Source: a virus
Length of the DNA stretch: 64,000 bases
Virus record (IMG/VR): IMGVR_UViG_3300032313_000668
Span: 54,252 to 118,251 of that record
Direction: 5' to 3' (one strand)
This document shows positions 9,741 to 18,194 of this stretch, piece by piece. The notes under the pieces were generated by a model that searched no databases, was not told the origin of the DNA, and saw only the letters and a program-made list of their open reading frames with translations. The position numbers and the translations under genes were made by a program. Position 1 is the stretch's first letter. The number at the start of each line of letters is the position of its first letter.

Positions 9741-11077
9741 TACATATCTCCCTTAGGTAGCAAATCAGCATCGAGGCTGTCGTGTTTCATTGTTGCGAGC
9801 ATTGATGCACGCTTAAATGGGTCTTCACCATTCTTAACTGCGCGAAGCCATGAGGCACGGAATGCTGGCTCTGCTTCGTATCCCAAACCAGAGAACTCTG
9901 TAAGAGCAAGAATTGCCTGCTCTGGTGTTTCATAGTTAAGGTCTACAGTCAATTGAGTCTCTGCATATGCAGATGCAAGAAGAAGTTCTAGGTTGTCATC
10001 ACGACGCTGTGGAACATCGTAACCAGATACTGAACCTTCTGGAAGAACAGCGAAACGGCACTTGCCATCTGCTTCAACTTCAAGAGAGATAATCTGACAC
10101 TTGTTAGGGCCTTGGAAGAATACGCAGTTTGAACACTTAACGCCGATGTCTTTAACTTCGTTCTCATAAGCAGGTGTGTAACCAGCCCACACTCCGTCGC
10201 CATCTTGGTCAAATGGACCGTGCTTCTGAGTAATTGCAATAAGTGCATCTGCTAAATCTTGTTCTTCTGGAATCAAACCAGATGCTGTGACTGCCTGACC
10301 CTTAGAACTAACTTTTGTAGAACGTGGGTGTGAAACTGGTAGAAGGTCGTTGTCTGCTTTGTAGGAAGCGTTAAGTGGCTTACCTGCGCTAAGTAAACGA
10401 AGGAATGCATCAACACGAGTCATTGCCCAACGACTACGAGTTGTTCCTTGGTGTTGTGAAACTGAGAATGAAGATGCGCCACGACGGTAAACAGCTTTAA
10501 CCATTGCAACAGATGCTTTACGGTCAGATGCTGCGTACTTGTTGTAGTCCTCAACTTTTTTCTTTAATGCTTTTTCTGCACGAACACCAAATCCAACTGT
10601 GTAAGCAACGGCTTTAGGCTCTGCTGGTTCGGACACAGCGGCAGGTGTTGGTTCTTCTGTCTTCTCTTCTGTTACTGGACCACCAGCAACCCAAGCGCGG
10701 CAGGTGCGTGCTGATGCACACTTAAAATCAAATGCTTCGCAGTAGCCAAGTTCGCCTGCTGCATCAATTGCATCAAACTCATCTGCGTTATCGGTTAGAC
10801 CAGTCTCAATGCATGAAAGCATCTCTGGTGTCTGAATGAATACAGCGCAATTTCCGCAAGTCTGCTTCTTCGCAGTCTCTACATCAACGCCCCACTCGCC
10901 TCCAAGTGCAGTCCAATACTCTTCGTTTGGCTCTGCTGGATTAAGTGGACCGTACATTGCTGTATCGATTGCGTTCTTGCGGTTCTTAAGATTAAGTGCG
11001 ATATCTTGTGTCGCAGGTGGGCAACCTTCTGCTGCTGCAGTTACAGGAGTTATTGGGATTAACTTCTTTTCAGACAT
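9740..11077 (-). CDS. virion-operon protein with two HiPIP-like cysteine motifs
   Basis: A 445-residue protein between portal and the giant protein, linked to both by TAATG overlaps. The N-terminal half has CGNC, then GYCEAFDFKCASARTC (about 74-135). The C-terminal half has CSNCVFFQGPNKC and GKCRF (about 312-345), a pattern like high-potential iron-sulfur proteins seen in other phage head operons. Between them, residues about 170-255 form a helical domain ending in NDLLPVSHPRST. The same domain sits at the start of the giant protein, so the two share a duplicated module. It is probably a minor head component; iron-sulfur binding is inferred from cysteine spacing only. Confidence 0.7.
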   Translation of the reverse strand: MSEKKLIPITPVTAAAEGCPPATQDIALNLKNRKNAIDTAMYGPLNPAEPNEEYWTALGGEWGVDVETAKKQTCGNCAVFIQTPEMLSCIETGLTDNADEFDAIDAAGELGYCEAFDFKCASARTCRAWVAGGPVTEEKTEEPTPAAVSEPAEPKAVAYTVGFGVRAEKALKKKVEDYNKYAASDRKASVAMVKAVYRRGASSFSVSQHQGTTRSRWAMTRVDAFLRLLSAGKPLNASYKADNDLLPVSHPRSTKVSSKGQAVTASGLIPEEQDLADALIAITQKHGPFDQDGDGVWAGYTPAYENEVKDIGVKCSNCVFFQGPNKCQIISLEVEADGKCRFAVLPEGSVSGYDVPQRRDDNLELLLASAYAETQLTVDLNYETPEQAILALTEFSGLGYEAEPAFRASWLRAVKNGEDPFKRASMLATMKHDSLDADLLPKGDM

Positions 11078-12840
11078 TACTGCGCTGCCTCTGGTGTCTC
11101 AGGTGTTACACCTTCTGCTTCAGGTGTTGCACCTTCTTCTGGTGCAGGAGTTTCTCCAGCAAGAACATCTGCAACGTTGGCTGGTAGAGGTGCAACTGAT
11201 GCAGCCTGTTGAGCAGCCTTAACTGCGTTCATCATGTCTGGAGCAACAGCAGCAAGCATTGCTTCTGTTAGCTCAGGTGTCATTGCACCCTTTTCAGTCA
11301 TCATGCGAAGTGCAAGTTCATTTGGAGTTGGTGCATCTTGGTCTGAGAATCCGTGAGCACGACGCCATGTGTCAGAAGAAACTGCCATACGGTCATAACC
11401 TGCATCTGCATCTGCAGCGCGGTCGTTACGTGTGGAAACTGCTGATGGGTCATACCAAACTGTGATTCGGTTTGCTTCAGACTCTGTGTAACCATTTGCC
11501 ATGAGGTATGGACGTAAGTAAACAACTGTGAGTGAGTCACAGATAAGAAGCATCATTGGCTCGATGTGTGCCTTGTAAAGTGCTTCGTCAATCTGTAGAG
11601 CGTTTGAGTACTTAACGTTTGCTAGACCTGTTACAACATCCTTTGGAACATCTAGTCCCTGCAAGATGCGCTCTAGTACACGGTCTGAACGCTCAGCAAG
11701 TGCTGGGTCGAATGAACGCTCGAACTTGAACTGCTTAATCTTGTCACCAAGTTCTGCAGGACCACGAATGATAAGCGGAACAACTGCTGATGCGGACTCT
11801 TCGTCACGAATCGGAGTTGTCATCGCATCGATTAGTTGTTCTTCGAATTCATCTTCTGCTTCTTCAGCAGTAAAGCCTGCGCCGACGCCATCCTCAGAAT
11901 CGTATGGGTAGTCTGGGTCCGCTTGCGCCGCAACCGAGAGACCATCTGGAAGATAAAGAGCACCAGCATTGAGGCGAGAGCGAGCCGTCGCACGGAATGT
12001 CCTGTTCAGTAGTAGGAGTTCAGCACATAGGTCTAGTAGACCGCGTAGTGATGAGTCAGCTTCGTCAGAGAATCGTGGGTGTGAACGCCAGATGCGTCCT
12101 ACGAAAGCTTTGTTGCCAAGACGAGAAACACCGAATGCTTGTCCTTGTCCTTGAGTTTGCTCACGGCGACCGATGACATTAAGTCCACCCTTTGCGTCAG
12201 TGATAACTTCATCAACGGAACGGACGTCCCAAGATTCAGGAGTTCCTGTTCCAACCTTTGCTGGCATCTGTACTAAGTAGCACTCACCTGCAACAGAAAG
12301 ATTTAGAGCTGCATCTTTTAGAAGACCTGCTTGTCCACCGTATGCAGAGTTAAGGCGCTCAAGTGCACGCTCTGCAGCAGATGCAAGTTGTTGGTCAACA
12401 ACACGAGACTCGTTTACTGAAACTGGAGCCTGTGATGCATCGTCAACAGCAGCGGCGAAAATTCGGATTCGTGAAACTACAGATGCAACAAGATTGAATG
12501 CATACTTGATTTCACCGATTGCGTCGTAGTATTCCCAAGCTTCTTGTTGCCATGCGCTAGAAGATGCGTGACGACGAGTTTTAAACTGCTCAAATTCTCC
12601 TTTGTCGTTAACTTTTACCTGCGCAGCGGCAGCAGTCATTGAACGGGGAGCGTTATATGAAAGTGGTTTAGGAGTGTTTGCTCCTGAAGTAAAGATTGAT
12701 GAAAGACCAGTTGGCTTAGGTGCCTGTTGGTTGATGACTACTTGAGTCGAACGATTCGTGGAGCGCTTTTTACGAGGTTTGCTTGTTGCAGCAGGAGCCA
12801 CTGGCTCTACTACTGGCTCTTCTTTTTTGAATACGCTCAT
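11077..12840 (-). CDS. portal protein
   Basis: 587 residues, the size of SPP1/HK97-type portals. After a basic, disordered N-terminus (KPRKKRSTNRS), the segment WEYYDAIGEIKYAFNLVASV (about 100) and the later GLDVPKDVVTGLANVKYSNA region are characteristic of actinophage portal proteins. The C-terminus is Ala/Pro/Glu rich and likely flexible. The start has a GAGGAGA Shine-Dalgarno. Portals form the dodecameric DNA gate at one capsid vertex. The gene heads the TAATG-coupled virion operon, although no large terminase lies directly upstream, where one would often be found. Confidence 0.85.
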   Translation of the reverse strand: MSVFKKEEPVVEPVAPAATSKPRKKRSTNRSTQVVINQQAPKPTGLSSIFTSGANTPKPLSYNAPRSMTAAAAQVKVNDKGEFEQFKTRRHASSSAWQQEAWEYYDAIGEIKYAFNLVASVVSRIRIFAAAVDDASQAPVSVNESRVVDQQLASAAERALERLNSAYGGQAGLLKDAALNLSVAGECYLVQMPAKVGTGTPESWDVRSVDEVITDAKGGLNVIGRREQTQGQGQAFGVSRLGNKAFVGRIWRSHPRFSDEADSSLRGLLDLCAELLLLNRTFRATARSRLNAGALYLPDGLSVAAQADPDYPYDSEDGVGAGFTAEEAEDEFEEQLIDAMTTPIRDEESASAVVPLIIRGPAELGDKIKQFKFERSFDPALAERSDRVLERILQGLDVPKDVVTGLANVKYSNALQIDEALYKAHIEPMMLLICDSLTVVYLRPYLMANGYTESEANRITVWYDPSAVSTRNDRAADADAGYDRMAVSSDTWRRAHGFSDQDAPTPNELALRMMTEKGAMTPELTEAMLAAVAPDMMNAVKAAQQAASVAPLPANVADVLAGETPAPEEGATPEAEGVTPETPEAAQ

Positions 12841-12879
12841 TGGCGATTCTCCTCGTCATGTTTGTTACGGAGCATGAAG

Positions 12880-13167
12880 TTATTTATCCTCATACGCAGT
12901 TAACAGCCCTGCTACTGCGGATAAGGCGAATACCGAAGCCACAGCAATAGTTACTGTAGTAATGATAGCAAAGCCTAGAAGGATTGATGCTACCCAAATG
13001 GACAAACACCACTCACAGGTTAACAGGTATCCGAGTTTTTTAGACTCGGGTGGGAACTTGCTCCACCACCAGTTGCGGAACCCTTCGGTAATAACGTCCC
13101 GCGTTAATAGTCTGGTAATTCTGTAAGTTGCTAGGGCAAGAATAATAAAGCTAAACCAATCAAGCAT
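12880..13167 (-). CDS. DUF1360-type small membrane protein
   Basis: 95 residues with the features of the DUF1360 family: an N-terminal ATYRITRLLTRD stretch, the conserved LLTCEWCLSIWV segment and a hydrophobic C-terminal half forming two membrane helices. The ATG overlaps the TGA of the preceding gene. DUF1360 genes are common beside portal genes in actinophages but their role is unknown. Confidence 0.75.
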   Translation of the reverse strand: MLDWFSFIILALATYRITRLLTRDVITEGFRNWWWSKFPPESKKLGYLLTCEWCLSIWVASILLGFAIITTVTIAVASVFALSAVAGLLTAYEDK

Positions 13168-13531
13168 TTGGGTCCTCGCTCGAGGTCACGATGGCAGAAC
13201 CCCGAGGATTCCAGCCACGTAGTCGAGAACCACAGCCGCAGTTGTCGTCTCGGAGGATGGCAATGATTTTTCCTGAATCAGTCAAGATATGGGTAGTTTT
13301 GCCTTCGTTAGACATTTCTTTTACTTGCTCTCTAAAAATGACCTTTGGGCCTTCTGGGGAGTCTTGAGCAATAAGAAGGATGTTCTCAATTACTACGGCA
13401 CGAGTTCTATCAACTCGACGCGTCCCCTGAGGGGCATCGCCAGTAGTTTTAAGCTGGGTATAGTCATCTAAGGACCCAGGCTCAGCTAGTCGAACGACGG
13501 CGGGGAAAATATCTACATGCTTGCGCATCAT
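13160..13531 (-). CDS. conserved phage protein with DNCGCGSRLRGW motif
   Basis: 123 residues. The C-terminal DDNCGCGSRLRGWNPRG motif suggests a small metal site or structural turn; proteins of this kind sit next to DUF1360 genes in other actinophages. It overlaps the genes on both sides (ATGA type), so the three are translationally coupled. Function unknown. Confidence 0.65.
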   Translation of the reverse strand: MMRKHVDIFPAVVRLAEPGSLDDYTQLKTTGDAPQGTRRVDRTRAVVIENILLIAQDSPEGPKVIFREQVKEMSNEGKTTHILTDSGKIIAILRDDNCGCGSRLRGWNPRGSAIVTSSEDPNA

Positions 13532-13860
13532 TCAACATACTCCGATGGAACATAAAAGTTATCCCAGCCCCAAGCGAGCTTGGCAACTTCTAGCGGAACA
13601 ACTAATGGATGGGTGCGCTTAGTATTCTGAATCATTTCGTAAACCTCGTCACGAGTATGTACAAATGTCGCATTTCGCCATGAACGGTTAGTTGTAAGGC
13701 TCTTAATAGGGAAAGCCATTGGATAACGGCTGTTTTCGGAGGTCATTGTCTCAAGTGCTCGTGATTGTCTTGAACTCTTGGATTTCGGGTTCATCCACAC
13801 AACAATGGCTAATTCATTCTCTGCGTAGGTGCCTGTAAGTGTCTTGTATTGACGGCTCAC
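13528..13860 (-). CDS. hypothetical protein
   Basis: 110 residues with a GTG start that overlaps the stop of the upstream gene (TAGTG). No recognised domain, signal peptide or membrane segment. Trp-rich C-terminus (LAWGWDNFYVPSEYVE). Co-transcribed with the portal operon by position. Confidence 0.65.
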   Translation of the reverse strand: MSRQYKTLTGTYAENELAIVVWMNPKSKSSRQSRALETMTSENSRYPMAFPIKSLTTNRSWRNATFVHTRDEVYEMIQNTKRTHPLVVPLEVAKLAWGWDNFYVPSEYVE

Positions 13861-14357
13861 TACTTACTCAACCTTCTAGCCATGGCTCGGTAAGAAACTC
13901 CTGCTGCTTCAGCAATAGAGGCGGTTGGAACGCCCATAGAACGCAGTGTGCGTGCTACAGCGGTCAATTCATCGTTAGCCTGCGCCAAGGGGCTATCAGG
14001 GGCTGTCTTAGCCCTATAACGCTTTGCTAGGTCTGAAAGCTGCTTAAGGCGTGGTCTCATGTCTGTGGGGACTCCAGGGCTGATTGAGCGTAGGCGCGGA
14101 GCAGACTTGGTAGGAACTGAAGTTGTTAAGGATTTAGGTGGAGGGGCAGGGATTGCTCTCTGCTGCTCAATAGTCGCGGCTCGCTTTACCCAGAAGTGGA
14201 TAGTTGTCTTAGGGCGTTGTGGATTAAGGGAATTACCAAGAACTTGAAGAGACCAGCCAGCTTCCCAGAGGGAGCGGAGGCGGGACTCAGCTTCTGGACG
14301 TGGCAATGCCGCGATGAAAGTAACTTCATCCTGGGGCAATTGATTCTTTAGGTCCAT
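13860..14357 (-). CDS. putative HTH DNA-binding protein
   Basis: 165 residues with a helix-turn-helix-like segment at the C-terminus (MGVPTASIAEAAGVSYRAM) and a second possible one near the N-terminus (LRSLWEAGWSLQVLGNSLN), separated by a Pro/Ser-rich linker. It is the first gene of the leftward operon and lies beside clustered GTAC-containing sites. It could be an autoregulator of the divergent region or, less likely, a small terminase. I see no convincing Shine-Dalgarno before the ATG. Confidence 0.65.
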   Translation of the reverse strand: MDLKNQLPQDEVTFIAALPRPEAESRLRSLWEAGWSLQVLGNSLNPQRPKTTIHFWVKRAATIEQQRAIPAPPPKSLTTSVPTKSAPRLRSISPGVPTDMRPRLKQLSDLAKRYRAKTAPDSPLAQANDELTAVARTLRSMGVPTASIAEAAGVSYRAMARRLSK

Positions 14358-14859
14358 TCACTTATCGTACAGTATTTTGAGGTTGGTGTACGGGAAAACT
14401 ACGAGGGGCATAGTCATTGTACGAAGCGGACGCTTCTCTGAACCTTTACGTTAAAATGCTTTTGACCTGTGAGACGGAAGTGCTATATTTTGGGACTTCT
14501 TCAAATCGTTTCCAAGTTCTTTTTCTGGATTTTTGTAGTCGATTGGATTTTTGCTTTTTGCTTGCTTTCTGGGCTTTGTGATGCGCTTTTAGTTTTATTT
14601 CTGGCTCTGAGACTACATTTCAATAGGCATAGGCACTAATAGTTCTTTTGTTGTGTATCTAGTCAATGCTTTTAGTGCCTAGTGAGTCTTTATTATGTGT
14701 TTGTAGTCTTAGATGAGCAACTAGTTCATGATGTTGATGTTGTTGTGATGTCTACCAAGATGACTAGTGTGTCTGACTTGACAACTATCAAATAAGTCTT
14801 TGCACTCTCACACCTAGAGTGCTAATGCCAACTAGAAACGACACACCTAGTAGATAGAC
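14358..14859. other. divergent non-coding region
   Basis: About 500 bases without a supportable gene between the leftward virion operon and the rightward cassettes. The left end holds three GTAC-type sites. The middle (14500-14760) is T-rich on the plus strand and unusually rich in CTAG. A possible TTGACA at 14778 lacks a good -10. It could be an origin or a control region; nothing decisive is seen. Confidence 0.5.
14365..14425. promoter_or_regulatory. cluster of GTAC-core operator-like sites
   Basis: TCGTACAGTA (14365), GTGTACGGG (14386) and ATTGTACGAA (14416) lie just upstream of the HTH gene. ATTGTACGAA recurs exactly, and TGTAC/CGTAC sites cluster again, at 62274-62362. Likely binding sites of one regulator; this is inference from repetition. 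Confidence 0.4.
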
Positions 14860-14887
14860 TTGACAAAGTGCAGGGAAGTATTATGAT
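14860..14887 (+). promoter_or_regulatory. promoter, TGCAGG class
   Basis: TTGACA (14860), 16-base spacer containing AAGTGCAGGGAAG, then TATGAT (14882). It is followed by the GAAACGACGAAGGG leader that precedes the gene at 14932. First of three near-identical rightward promoters. Confidence 0.8.
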
Positions 14888-14931
14888 TGTATTAGTAGGA
14901 CAAGCCTACGAAACGACGAAGGGAATCAAGG

Positions 14932-15164
14932 TGCCTAAGCACACACACCTAGTAGTTGCCTACAACCACGAAACCAAGACCTTTTGGTTCGATGGTGATG
15001 GGTCAAGGGAATGGATACGCAGAGCCATGGAGATAGAAACTAATACATGGTCAGACGAAGACGAAGCCTATGTGTCAATAGACAAGGCTTTAGAAGATGA
15101 AGCAGTCGAAGCACTCGACCGCATGGGTATAGCAGTAGAACAAAACAACTGGCAGGAAAGGTAA
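14932..15164 (+). CDS. hypothetical protein
   Basis: 77 residues from a GTG start. That start is chosen because the leader GAAACGACGAAGGGAATCAAG before it is the same one that precedes the ATG at 16211; upstream in-frame starts would lie inside the promoter. Trp- and acid-rich, no known domain. First gene of a two-gene cassette ending at the terminator near 15560. Confidence 0.65.
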
Positions 15165-15169
15165 TCCGC

Positions 15170-15544
15170 ATGAAACTCGCAATTAGAATCACAACCGCAG
15201 GCACTATCGAAGAGTTAGACCTATCAGGGGACAACAGCCTAGACACACTACAGACAGCCGTAGGTGGGTGGGTGCAGGCTATTGACCTAGATGAGTCCCT
15301 CACTATGTGGCTAAACGAAGAGGGAAAGCTTGTGGGACTACCGCACAACCCGTATGCACAGTTCGCATGGGATAAAAGGTTCGGGGCTCACACAGATTAC
15401 ACAGTCGGAGATGTAGTCTTCACAGGTGGAACAGACGACGAGGGCTATACCCTAGGGCTTGACCAAGACACCGCAGACCAAATCCGCATGATGGTTCAGC
15501 AAGTGGCACAGATAATCGAGCCAAGAATCGAAGTAGTCTTCTAA
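15170..15544 (+). CDS. DUF3846 family protein
   Basis: 124 residues matching the DUF3846 layout: a short beta start (KLAIRITTAGTIEELDL), TLQTAVGGWVQAIDL, then LNEEGKLVGLPHNPYAQF. These proteins are frequent in phages and plasmids of actinobacteria and their function is not established. Second gene of the first rightward cassette. Confidence 0.75.
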   Translation: MKLAIRITTAGTIEELDLSGDNSLDTLQTAVGGWVQAIDLDESLTMWLNEEGKLVGLPHNPYAQFAWDKRFGAHTDYTVGDVVFTGGTDDEGYTLGLDQDTADQIRMMVQQVAQIIEPRIEVVF

Positions 15545-15556
15545 TAACTCACGGGA

Positions 15557-15585
15557 AGAGCCCTCCGCAAGGGGGGCTTTTTTCG
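15557..15585 (+). terminator. rho-independent terminator
   Basis: AGCCCTCC-gcaa-GGGGGGCT hairpin followed by TTTTTTC. The terminators at 16083 and 16698 close the next two cassettes in the same way. Confidence 0.85.
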
Positions 15586-15601
15586 TTATCAAACCGTTAT
15601 A

Positions 15602-15650
15602 CGACACGCAGGTAAATCAGTTTGACAAAGTGCAGGAAGGTTAGTATCTT
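15602..15650 (+). promoter_or_regulatory. composite promoter: CGACACGC box plus TGCAGG-class promoter
   Basis: CGACACGC at 15602, TTGACA at 15622, 17-base spacer AAGTGCAGGAAGGTTAG, TATCTT at 15645, then an AGAAACGACGAAGGGG leader before the ATG at 15698. Confidence 0.85.
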
Positions 15651-15697
15651 TATTACATAGGCACAAAGCCTAGACAGAAACGACGAAGGGGAAACAG

Positions 15698-15922
15698 ATG
15701 TATAAGAATTACGGCATCAAGGTAACCGCACTAGGCACTACTTACTATTTCGTAGTAGACACTCTAGACAAGGTTCGTGAGTTGTATGAAGGTTCACACA
15801 GCATCACACTATTCGAGGTGACTGAAGAAACTCTCACAACAGGTGAGCCAACAGTCTTCCGCATCATGTCAGACCGTGAAGTTGCAGATGCTATCTTCAC
15901 AACCGAGGGTGCAACCCTCTAA
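15698..15922 (+). CDS. hypothetical protein
   Basis: 74 residues, beta-rich by eye (YGIKVTALGTTYYFVVDTLD), no recognised domain. The start is fixed by the conserved AACGACGAAGGGG leader seven bases upstream. First gene of the second cassette. Confidence 0.7.
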   Translation: MYKNYGIKVTALGTTYYFVVDTLDKVRELYEGSHSITLFEVTEETLTTGEPTVFRIMSDREVADAIFTTEGATL

Positions 15923-15945
15923 ACCGTAACGAAGGAAGAACACCC

Positions 15946-16071
15946 ATGGACACTACGGTAGAAACAGAATGTGCTTGCAGGTCATGTTGCAAGACAGAGT
16001 TATACAGCAGGCTCTATTGCCAAGATTGCTACGACATGGCTTGTAGCAAGACAGACGAAGACCAGCACTAA
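15946..16071 (+). CDS. tiny cysteine-rich zinc-ribbon-like protein
   Basis: 41 residues (start MDTTVETECACRSCCKTELY) with seven cysteines including CACRSCC and YCQDC, a likely zinc knuckle. AAGGAAG Shine-Dalgarno upstream of the ATG. It sits between a gene and a terminator in the second cassette, which supports it being real. Function unknown. Confidence 0.65.
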   Translation: MDTTVETECACRSCCKTELYSRLYCQDCYDMACSKTDEDQH

Positions 16072-16082
16072 GACTCAAGAAG

Positions 16083-16110
16083 GAGCCTCCCGCAAGGGGG
16101 GCTTTTTCTT
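16083..16110 (+). terminator. rho-independent terminator
   Basis: AGCCTCCC-gcaa-GGGGGGCT hairpin followed by TTTTTCTTTT; same core as the terminator at 15557. Confidence 0.85.
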
Positions 16111-16113
16111 TTG

Positions 16114-16175
16114 CGACACGCCGAGAAAAATAAATGCAGAATAGACTTGACAAAGTGCAGGAAGGTTGCAATACT
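16114..16175 (+). promoter_or_regulatory. composite promoter: CGACACGCCGA box plus TGCAGG-class promoter
   Basis: CGACACGCCGA at 16114, A-rich stretch, TTGACA at 16147, 17-base spacer AAGTGCAGGAAGGTTGC, AATACT at 16170, then the AACGACGAAGGGAATCAAG leader. Confidence 0.85.
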
Positions 16176-16210
16176 TAGACCACAAGCAAGAAACGACGAA
16201 GGGAATCAAG

Positions 16211-16402
16211 ATGATTGACTTAGTTCAAGACCTAATGGGAGTAAGACTAAACAAGCGTGGGCGCATAGTTATCGGCACACTAATGTTCGTAGCGTTCCTA
16301 ATGTTGTGGGCGTTCCTAGACAACGCAACAACTCCAGAGATGTGCAAGGTTCCAACAGAGCAGATGAGTCAGTTCTGCCTAGACCTTCTCTACCCTAACT
16401 AA
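16211..16402 (+). CDS. small single-pass membrane protein
   Basis: 63 residues with one strong membrane helix (RIVIGTLMFVAFLMLWAFL, about 18-36) and a cysteine-containing outer part. The ATG directly follows the conserved leader. Unknown function. Confidence 0.75.
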   Translation: MIDLVQDLMGVRLNKRGRIVIGTLMFVAFLMLWAFLDNATTPEMCKVPTEQMSQFCLDLLYPN

Positions 16403-16422
16403 GAGAAACGAAAGGACACACC

Positions 16423-16683
16423 GTGAGCAACTATCCAGCAGGCGTGACAGGCAACGAGTATCAGATTGCAGGTGCAGACGCTGAATACACAGAGGAGCGC
16501 ACCGTCCGTTGCGATAACGAAGAGTGCAGTCAGTTCGAGATTGAGATTGACGCTGAGGTGGACATACAGTCTTACCGCTACGAAGAGTGGTGGTCATGGA
16601 CATGTCCAGAGTGCAAGACAAGCGCAGACTACGAAGGTGCAGTTCGTGAGTTCGAGCAAGAGTATGAGCCAGATTTAGACTAA
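16423..16683 (+). CDS. zinc-ribbon protein
   Basis: 86 acidic residues from GTG (GAAAGGA Shine-Dalgarno). Two cysteine pairs, CDNEEC and CPEC, spaced by about 30 residues form a probable zinc ribbon. WWSWTCPEC is the second knuckle. Last gene of the third cassette; unknown role. Confidence 0.75.
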   Translation: MSNYPAGVTGNEYQIAGADAEYTEERTVRCDNEECSQFEIEIDAEVDIQSYRYEEWWSWTCPECKTSADYEGAVREFEQEYEPDLD

Positions 16684-16697
16684 CCGCAGAAACGGAG

Positions 16698-16730
16698 AAA
16701 CCCCCAAGGTAAAAAATACCAAGGGGGTTC
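16698..16730 (+). terminator. terminator with GGTAAAAAATACC loop
   Basis: AACCCCC / GGGGGTT stem enclosing AAGGTAAAAAATACCAA, whose GGTA/TACC can also pair. The loop holds a plus-strand copy of the GGTAAAAAA word dispersed through 17-35 kb. It lies between convergent genes. Confidence 0.7.
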
Positions 16731-16743
16731 CTCATTTGCAGGT

Positions 16744-17022
16744 CTAGTTCCCTGAAGACGCAGCCTTCCGAGCTGAGTTCTTCTTATCTACGGCATTGAA
16801 TACCTCGTTTATTTCCTCAGTAGTCAGTTTGCCATCTTGTAGATACGCACGACTTAGCCCCTCAACCACAGTCGCAACTCCTCCGATACCTGCCATCAAA
16901 ACAGCCTGCCAGAGTTCGACGCCAGCGATTGCGCCAGCACCTACAACCGACAGACCAGATGCTGCAAATACTGCCAAGACTCTATTGAGAATCTGAACAG
17001 TCTTTCCTTTGTTTATTGCCAT
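16744..17022 (-). CDS. putative holin
   Basis: 92 residues starting at MAINKGKTVQILNRV. Two hydrophobic helices (about 14-32 and 37-54) with a short turn are followed by a charged tail. This resembles actinophage holins, which open the cytoplasmic membrane for lysis enzymes. It is third in a leftward cassette after a secreted transglycosylase and a PG-binding protein, which supports the lysis role. The start follows GGAAGGAC, 11 bases upstream. Confidence 0.6.
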   Translation of the reverse strand: MAINKGKTVQILNRVLAVFAASGLSVVGAGAIAGVELWQAVLMAGIGGVATVVEGLSRAYLQDGKLTTEEINEVFNAVDKKNSARKAASSGN

Positions 17023-17070
17023 AAGTGCCGTCCTTCCATGGTCGCACCTAAGCGTTGTGCAAGGACGCAA

Positions 17071-17113
17071 CAACGCCCAGCACCTCTAATGGTAAGAGAG
17101 ATACTGGGCGTTG
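17071..17113 (-). terminator. strong stem-loop between lysis genes
   Basis: CAACGCCCAG (17071) and CTGGGCGTTG (17104) form a perfect 10-bp stem around a 23-base loop. No U-tract follows, so it may be an attenuator, an mRNA-stability element or a rho-type stop rather than a classic terminator. Confidence 0.5.
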
Positions 17114-17124
17114 ATTGGTAAAAA

Positions 17125-17568
17125 CTAAGCGATGACTTCTACCGCAGTGCCTTTGAATAGGGCGACAATGACTGATTGGTCGGTGCAGTTATCTGCTTTG
17201 ACTTTTGAGTCCTTGTGAAACTCGCAGAGGGCTTCAAGTGTTGAATCACCAAAGGTTCCCCGCTTGTCTTCACCCGCAACAGAGAAACCAAGTTCAATAA
17301 GTCGAGACTGAACAGACGCAACTGAACGAGAGTTCTTTGCACGAGACCCATGCTTCAGAGCTGAGAGCTGAACGAACACACCAGCACCTGCCAATTTTTT
17401 ACCTTCAGATGCAACAGCAGGAGCTGACGCGGCAGCTTCTTTCTTCGCAACAACTTCAGGTTCCTTGACTGGTTCTGGCTTTGCTTCTACAACTACCGCA
17501 GGGATAGTCTTTGGTTCTACGGCGAGCGCGACTGGCTCAGCCTTTACTTCTGGTCTGATGTCTTCCAC
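17125..17568 (-). CDS. peptidoglycan-binding-domain protein
   Basis: 147 residues. The N-terminal half is a Glu/Val/Pro/Ala-rich linker (EPKTIPAVVVEAKPEP). The C-terminal half fits a PG_binding_1 fold: VASVQSRLIELGFSVAG, RGTFGDSTLEALCEFH. No catalytic domain and no clear signal peptide. A GTG start at 17568 is preferred because AGGA sits five bases before it and just after the stop of the transglycosylase gene. It probably works with that enzyme. Confidence 0.7.
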   Translation of the reverse strand: MEDIRPEVKAEPVALAVEPKTIPAVVVEAKPEPVKEPEVVAKKEAAASAPAVASEGKKLAGAGVFVQLSALKHGSRAKNSRSVASVQSRLIELGFSVAGEDKRGTFGDSTLEALCEFHKDSKVKADNCTDQSVIVALFKGTAVEVIA

Positions 17569-17573
17569 GAATC

Positions 17574-18194
17574 CTACTTTCCTTCTGGGTATTGGTCGAG
17601 CCACTTGTAGTAAGAGCCAACCGTTCCACCATTGTAAGCGTTAGGGCCTATACCCCATGCTCCAAAATCCTTACCACCATTTGACATGTGATAAGCAATC
17701 TCCGCATTGAGAACGGGGTTCCAGAGGTCAGAGTTCTGCTCCAAATCAAACTTCTCACGGCGGTCTTCTCCAAGCCCACCAATCATGTTGATTTGGAATA
17801 GCCCGTATGAGTTGTCGCCTGTGTTTGAGTTGCCATTATGGGACTTAGGGCGTCCTGTGGACTCCTTCATCGCAATAGCCCAAGCAGACCTGAGAGCACT
17901 GCCCTCAAACCCAACGAGGCTCAGCAGTTCCTTCAGCTCAAGAGGGGTAAGTTGTTCTCTCTGATTTGCATACTTCTCGAGGGTTCGTGATGGCTTTTGC
18001 TGTCTAGCGAGTAAGTTCTCCATCTTTTTTACCTCAGCGATGGGGGAGATACTGACCGCAGCAACTTGGTTCTTTGCTTCGAGTAGTTCTTCTGATGCTT
18101 GTGCATGTGCAACAGCAACAGTTGTAGTGCTAGCGAGCAGGAACACAGCAACCATAAGGATTACTGCATCTGTTTTTACTGTAAATGATTTCAT
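17574..18194 (-). CDS. secreted lytic transglycosylase-like protein
   Basis: 206 residues with a clear signal peptide (hydrophobic AVILMVAVFLLASTTTVAVA, cleavage near AHAQA). The C-terminal domain has the lysozyme-like SLT layout: WAIAMKESTGRP with the catalytic Glu, NSYGLFQIN, then LWNPVLNAEIAYHM and FGAWGIGPNAYNGG. It would cut the glycan strand outside the membrane. It heads a cassette with a PG-binding protein and a holin-like protein. Confidence 0.85.
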   Translation of the reverse strand: MKSFTVKTDAVILMVAVFLLASTTTVAVAHAQASEELLEAKNQVAAVSISPIAEVKKMENLLARQQKPSRTLEKYANQREQLTPLELKELLSLVGFEGSALRSAWAIAMKESTGRPKSHNGNSNTGDNSYGLFQINMIGGLGEDRREKFDLEQNSDLWNPVLNAEIAYHMSNGGKDFGAWGIGPNAYNGGTVGSYYKWLDQYPEGK

